From Leucocoprinus leucothites (Eukaryota > Basidiomycota > Agaricomycetes > Agaricales > Agaricaceae): 52,350 bases of DNA. The notes beneath the pieces were generated by a model. That model was not told the origin of the DNA, made no database searches, and worked only from the letters and a program-made list of their open reading frames with translations. The DNA lies in NCBI GenBank assembly GCA_013368445.1, contig JAACJO010000067.1, forward strand, positions 1-52,350. The letters run 5' to 3'. The position numbers and the translations under genes are program-made. This document shows positions 48,365 through 52,350 of the stretch, in pieces (position 1 is the stretch's first letter; each line of letters opens with the position of its first letter).

Positions 48365-51300
48365 GGGTTATTGGATGGTAGTGGAGACTCTTTGGCGTTG
48401 AATGCAAAAGGTTATAAAGGAAAGGGCTCAAGTGGCGAAAGCTGCAAGTGATGATATACCGACGTCATCAAAATACATCAAGTGTCTAAGAGTAATTAGC
48501 ATGACGTCATAGCCTTCCCTCCCTCTCCCTTCCCCTCTCCTCTTCTCCCCACTCCTAGGATGCATTTAGACATAGTGCTGGATTTCATCACCTACCATTC
48601 GTCACTGAGCTATTGTTGGTGTGTGTACATCACGACATCGATGGAGTTTCTCTAGTCAGAGGGTGCGAATCTGGCTGGCCGTGTTGTTTGCGTGACCCCA
48701 ATGGATCATTTGATGACGAGACTACCAGTCGATCGCCTGTGGTGCCTCTCTTTTGTGTACTCGATCATGATTGGTATGCCAGGTGGACTTTAGTAAGCCA
48801 CCTGCGATCTGATGTTTCTCGTGGACCTAGGCGTCTCTGTACGAACCCTCCAACCCTGTCGAGTACCCTCTTGGGAAGTGTTTGATTAGCTCAAACATGA
48901 TTAAAATAACTCATAGATACAGTAACCGGCAGAAATGCAATACTTACCAGCAAATAAATGCGAGACATTTTGGGTGCCTAGCTGAGAACTTGTACATTCG
49001 CACATTCGGAATACAAATGTATTATAAGTGGTTGTCTACCCATCCATTTCTCCCAGTCTGGAGTTGGCGCACGGACCACTCAGAATTGGTACTACTATGA
49101 CCATCCACGAGAACTAGGGACACGTCTAGGTGTATGGAAACCCTGGGATAGGTCAGTATTTAAGTGGATACATGAGCGTCACTCGCAGAAGAGCTCATCT
49201 ACAGCTCACTTGTTGGGAGGTATGATATGTCGATTATCCAGCTGTCTGAATCGGGCCGAACTCATATACGAGATGCCTTGGGCTCACTTGTCTGTCCGAT
49301 GAAAAACTTCAAACTTTGTCCTCTTACCCCCCGTCATCTAAGTGATAATTCATGATTCTCTACGGACAACCGGGAGGTAGCCCTAAAGGAGAATTCGTGT
49401 GCAACTTAGCCCACATCTTCAGGAGAAAAACATGCTCCGCGGGCTTACAGACGTAGAAACGATCCAATACCTTTTAACCGTACTAATACTAACCCCAGCA
49501 TACGGTATAGGCAAACGGCATATAACCAAGTACCACACATCGGCTCCGATAGCCTACTTGCGGACTTAACAACCAACACCGTTCAGTGCGGAACACTTGA
49601 CCATTCTAGTTCCTATGCCCTCCGAGATCCATTCCATGTACACGCTCTTTGCATTGCGGTGCTGTAGAAAAAACTATGATTCAGGTGCAAGTTCTCCCGC
49701 GGCCGTATCTCGGAATATTCGTTGATGGTGGCTGAGAAGAATTAATCTTTACTAATGTTATCCTGAAGTGCAATACAGATATTTTTACCAGTACTACTGG
49801 GGATCCCCTTCCCGCGAGTGAGTAAGATTGGAACAGACACAATGTCGAAAACCGTGATGAGCGGAGGTTGTGCGGACTAGTCGTAGTCAGCACCGTACTA
49901 CCGTCGTCTACACTCACTTAACATCAATAGCAGCGCATATGTAGGTTATCATACATTACCCTCCAAAGGCTTAAACAATAAGCTAGCAGTAGATTCTGCG
50001 AGCCAATCGGATCCATTGGTTACACGGAATCTAGTAGCCTTCGGTTAGAAGTCCGAGTATGTTCCTATTAATGCTTCAGGGCCCTCAGGGAAAAACACCT
50101 CATGGTTTGGGGGAACCGGGAACCAGGATCCTGAACTCGACACGGTATTCTCAGTGGAGTCCACAAACCCCTGCATAAGAGCCCACAAGTCGGCGATGGG
50201 ATTGTTCTCTAGTGCACTAATCCAAATGTGACATGGTACATCACTACCACCATACAAACAACTCAAGAGGCTCGGTATCCCTCATCTTCACAGACCCTTC
50301 TCCAGTACCTCCGCCGAAATTATAAACTGCGGCTGGAAGTATCAGCAAGTGACAACCTCATTGCACAGTCGTGCAAGTGGTCCCTGATCACCTCTCTATT
50401 AAACGCAGTCCAAGATTTTCACAGAGACCGCCACCATTTCATTCTCACCCCATACCACCAAACCACTCCTTCCCCGCACCTAGTATGTCTCGTGCCATAA
50501 AAGTGCTCTTGGATCTAGACATCAGCGGAGATGAAGAAACTCTTTGTACAGCCTGCTCATATAGTTCTGTTAGCCGATGACGGCAGGGTACTAACCTATT
50601 CATTTCCCTACGAACTAACTGCTTAAAGTGGAAGAAGAAGTGTTGCTCAGGGCTGACACAAGATAGGTGGGCTTCTTACGAGACATATCACTTATGGGCC
50701 GGGGTAGCAGCGGCCGAGGGATCGAGTTCCGGGGGCGGAAGCGTGTCTATTTTTTTCGTACTCACCATTCTATAATTATCCTCTCATAGAATCACCGTCT
50801 GCAAGACTCACTTGATCTCCGAGAACTCGTTGAGCGAGAGCACAGAGTCAGTTATTAGCTCGTACAAACAGAGAACGCTGTCGAATTATCCATTCTCAAC
50901 ATGATTACCGTGATTGATTACAGAGAATGGGCCAAGCGTCTGCTTTCATTCGTGATACTAATAAGTATTGTCGGAAGAACAAAGCGGGTAAGTTCGGGTA
51001 CTCAAAGATTCTAATCTTTCATTGCGCCAGAAATGTTCTGAACATCAAATCTGTTCACCTTTGAAGTCTCCAAGATACGGTTATTTCAAGTGGCACGCTA
51101 TGTCAATGACGACAACTAACATGACACCCTAATTGCCTAAATTACTATCACACTCAAAAGCGTTTATACCATCAACTTTATACCCGAAATGGAGCAAGAA
51201 GGTATGTTGCTGTGCAAAACTCAATTTTAGAACAAGGGCGCGATCACAAAACACAACAAGCGGTTCGTCTTAATCGATTCCGAATGTCCGTAATAACTAT

Positions 51301-51703
51301 TAGGCGTATACTTGTGTTCCGCTATAAAATGCATACTCAAAGATTTGATTCTAGGATGATACATGTGCATAGTGGATGTTGCGGTCAAAGCCATCAAGCC
51401 ATTTTCGCCTACGGAGACGACACCTACAGCGTGCAGCGCCCATAAGAGGACAAATTTGGATAACGATCTTAATTGGTATTGAAGTGGGGCTCGTAGAGAG
51501 AGCAGGTGGTTGATAAATTAGATGAAGGGCTCGAAAAACAGTGTCTAACACGGACTTATGGACGCCATCTTAACAATATCAGCGGTCGGGTCCAGGCTTT
51601 CATAACATACATTCGAACGAACTAGATTTACAGAGAATTATCATAGTCAAGTCTTGAATGTGGGACACGAACAAGACGTCAAGAACGCTGGCAACAAGGT
51701 CGT
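48365..51703. other. Long gene-poor region
   Basis: 3.3 kb upstream of the HAM1-like gene. Open frames are short and unremarkable. A minus-strand frame at 50045-50266 ending PNHEVFFPEGPEALIGTYSDF has protein-like composition and could be a last exon, but no upstream exon was found. No tRNA or other RNA gene recognised. Confidence 0.45.
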
Positions 51704-51922
51704 CTACTTGGCTCCGCACTTGCAGTTACCAGCCTCGCACTTGCAACTAAACATGCGATCGCGTCAGCGGAGTATGATATAACGGCAGACGATCTACTCA
51801 CTTGTCGCCACATCCACAATTGGCATTGCCACAGTGATAGTCAACAAGGACGTTAGTGATCTATGAACAAGGAAATTTGAATATTGGAAAATGAAATAGG
51901 ACAAACGACGTACGGTGTACAT
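51704..51922 (-). CDS. Metallothionein, 36 aa, seven cysteines
   Basis: Three exons, right to left: 51914-51922 (ATG plus two codons), 51802-51860 and 51704-51746. Introns are GTACGT...CATAG (53 bases) and GTGAGT...TTTAG (55 bases). The product starts MYTITNVLVDYHCG and carries Cys-x-Cys motifs as CGC, CKC and CKC, with seven Cys in all, and ends CGAK. Seven cysteines in a very short chain with Cys-x-Cys spacing and no aromatic residue in the metal-binding part is the pattern of fungal copper-binding metallothioneins such as that of Neurospora. Such proteins chelate Cu(I) in the cytosol and protect against metal excess. The gene is too small for ordinary open-frame searches. One His directly precedes the first Cys and could add a ligand. 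Confidence 0.85.
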
Positions 51923-51972
51923 GATGAAAGTAGTCGTTGATAGTTGGGCATTGTGGGTCGTAAATTGCCAGC

Positions 51973-51978
51973 AATATA
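51973..51978 (-). promoter_or_regulatory. TATA-like box of the metallothionein gene
   Basis: Minus-strand TATATT about 50 bases before the ATG at 51922. A CACGTG palindrome lies further upstream, at about 52037-52042. Metal control is expected for the family but no known element was recognised. Confidence 0.4.
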
Positions 51979-51980
51979 GC

Positions 51981-52350
51981 CTCTTCCTTGGGGCCAAGTG
52001 GGGCCTATGAGTCGATGTGTGAGGTCATGAAACGCGCACGTGCTGTGGGATTTCAACAACCATAGGAGGATATAGTGGACAATCAGAGGTCAGTTGAGAC
52101 AAACTTTGACGTCAGGACCCACGAATTTCAAGGTAATGAAAGTCGTAATCCAGCGCACATAGCTAGTAATTAATAGGATGAAGGGCGGGCGGTGATGGAG
52201 GATGCCTACGTCCAAGACCAAACGACGGCGACATTCCGGTGCGACCCTCAAGCCGATCGAAGCTCCATGGCCTACGGCGGCCTGGAGCGGCCTGGTCGGG
52301 CTAAAGGTGAAGGCTGGTGAGGTGTCGTCGTGGCGATCATTTAGGAGCCA
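51981..52350. other. Right-edge region
   Basis: Upstream region of the metallothionein gene, then a more GC-rich end (52180-52350). No gene supported. Confidence 0.35.

Noticed and set aside
48365..51703. Possible RNA genes or CRISPR-like repeats in the gene-poor right part
   Set aside because: No tRNA B-box-like sequence, no rRNA similarity and no regularly spaced direct repeats were seen; the context is eukaryotic.

Overview
This window looks like nuclear DNA from a mushroom-forming basidiomycete (Agaricomycetes). Genes are dense in short introns of about 50-75 bases with GT/AG borders (two GC/AG), and the families are typical of that group: a NACHT-type P-loop NTPase, F-box proteins, a GOLPH3/Vps74 homologue, a mitochondrial Ach1-type CoA-transferase, a HAM1-like protein and a tiny metallothionein. 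All gene models were made by hand from reading frames and splice signals; no database search was run.

Layout. The left edge carries the 5' part of a NACHT NTPase gene (minus strand), then VPS74 (plus, 3 exons) and ACH1 (plus, 13 exons, one of only 12 bases). From ACH1 intron 1 to about 39.6 kb the sequence is a diverged tandem array of six units with a 5.3-5.9 kb period. A unit is: ACH1 without exon 1 (plus), an uncharacterised 8-exon gene here called gene X (minus), a variable spacer that in some units holds F-box sequence (plus), and the 5' half of a second F-box gene (minus) fused back to ACH1 intron 1. The leftmost unit has the only complete ACH1 and the rightmost end has the only long copy of the minus-strand F-box gene (38.4-40.0 kb). 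This is what tandem duplication between ACH1 intron 1 and that F-box gene would leave.

The duplicated genes had different fates. The five extra ACH1 copies have no exon 1 and all are broken. Gene X keeps eight splice-compatible exons and an uninterrupted frame in units 3, 4 and 5 (576, 571 and 571 residues), is prematurely stopped in unit 6 and is a pseudogene in units 1 and 2. This suggests that gene X, not ACH1, is the part under selection. Its function is unknown; a conserved cysteine/histidine cluster is visible across the exon 7/8 junction.

Right of the array, 40.0-44.7 kb is gene-poor and holds a decayed fragment of the HAM1-like gene and a broken F-box/helical-repeat gene. The HAM1-like gene itself (11 exons, 964 residues, two GC-AG introns) spans 44.8-48.4 kb on the minus strand. 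The last 4 kb is mostly without recognisable genes, except a 36-residue, seven-cysteine metallothionein at 51.7-51.9 kb.
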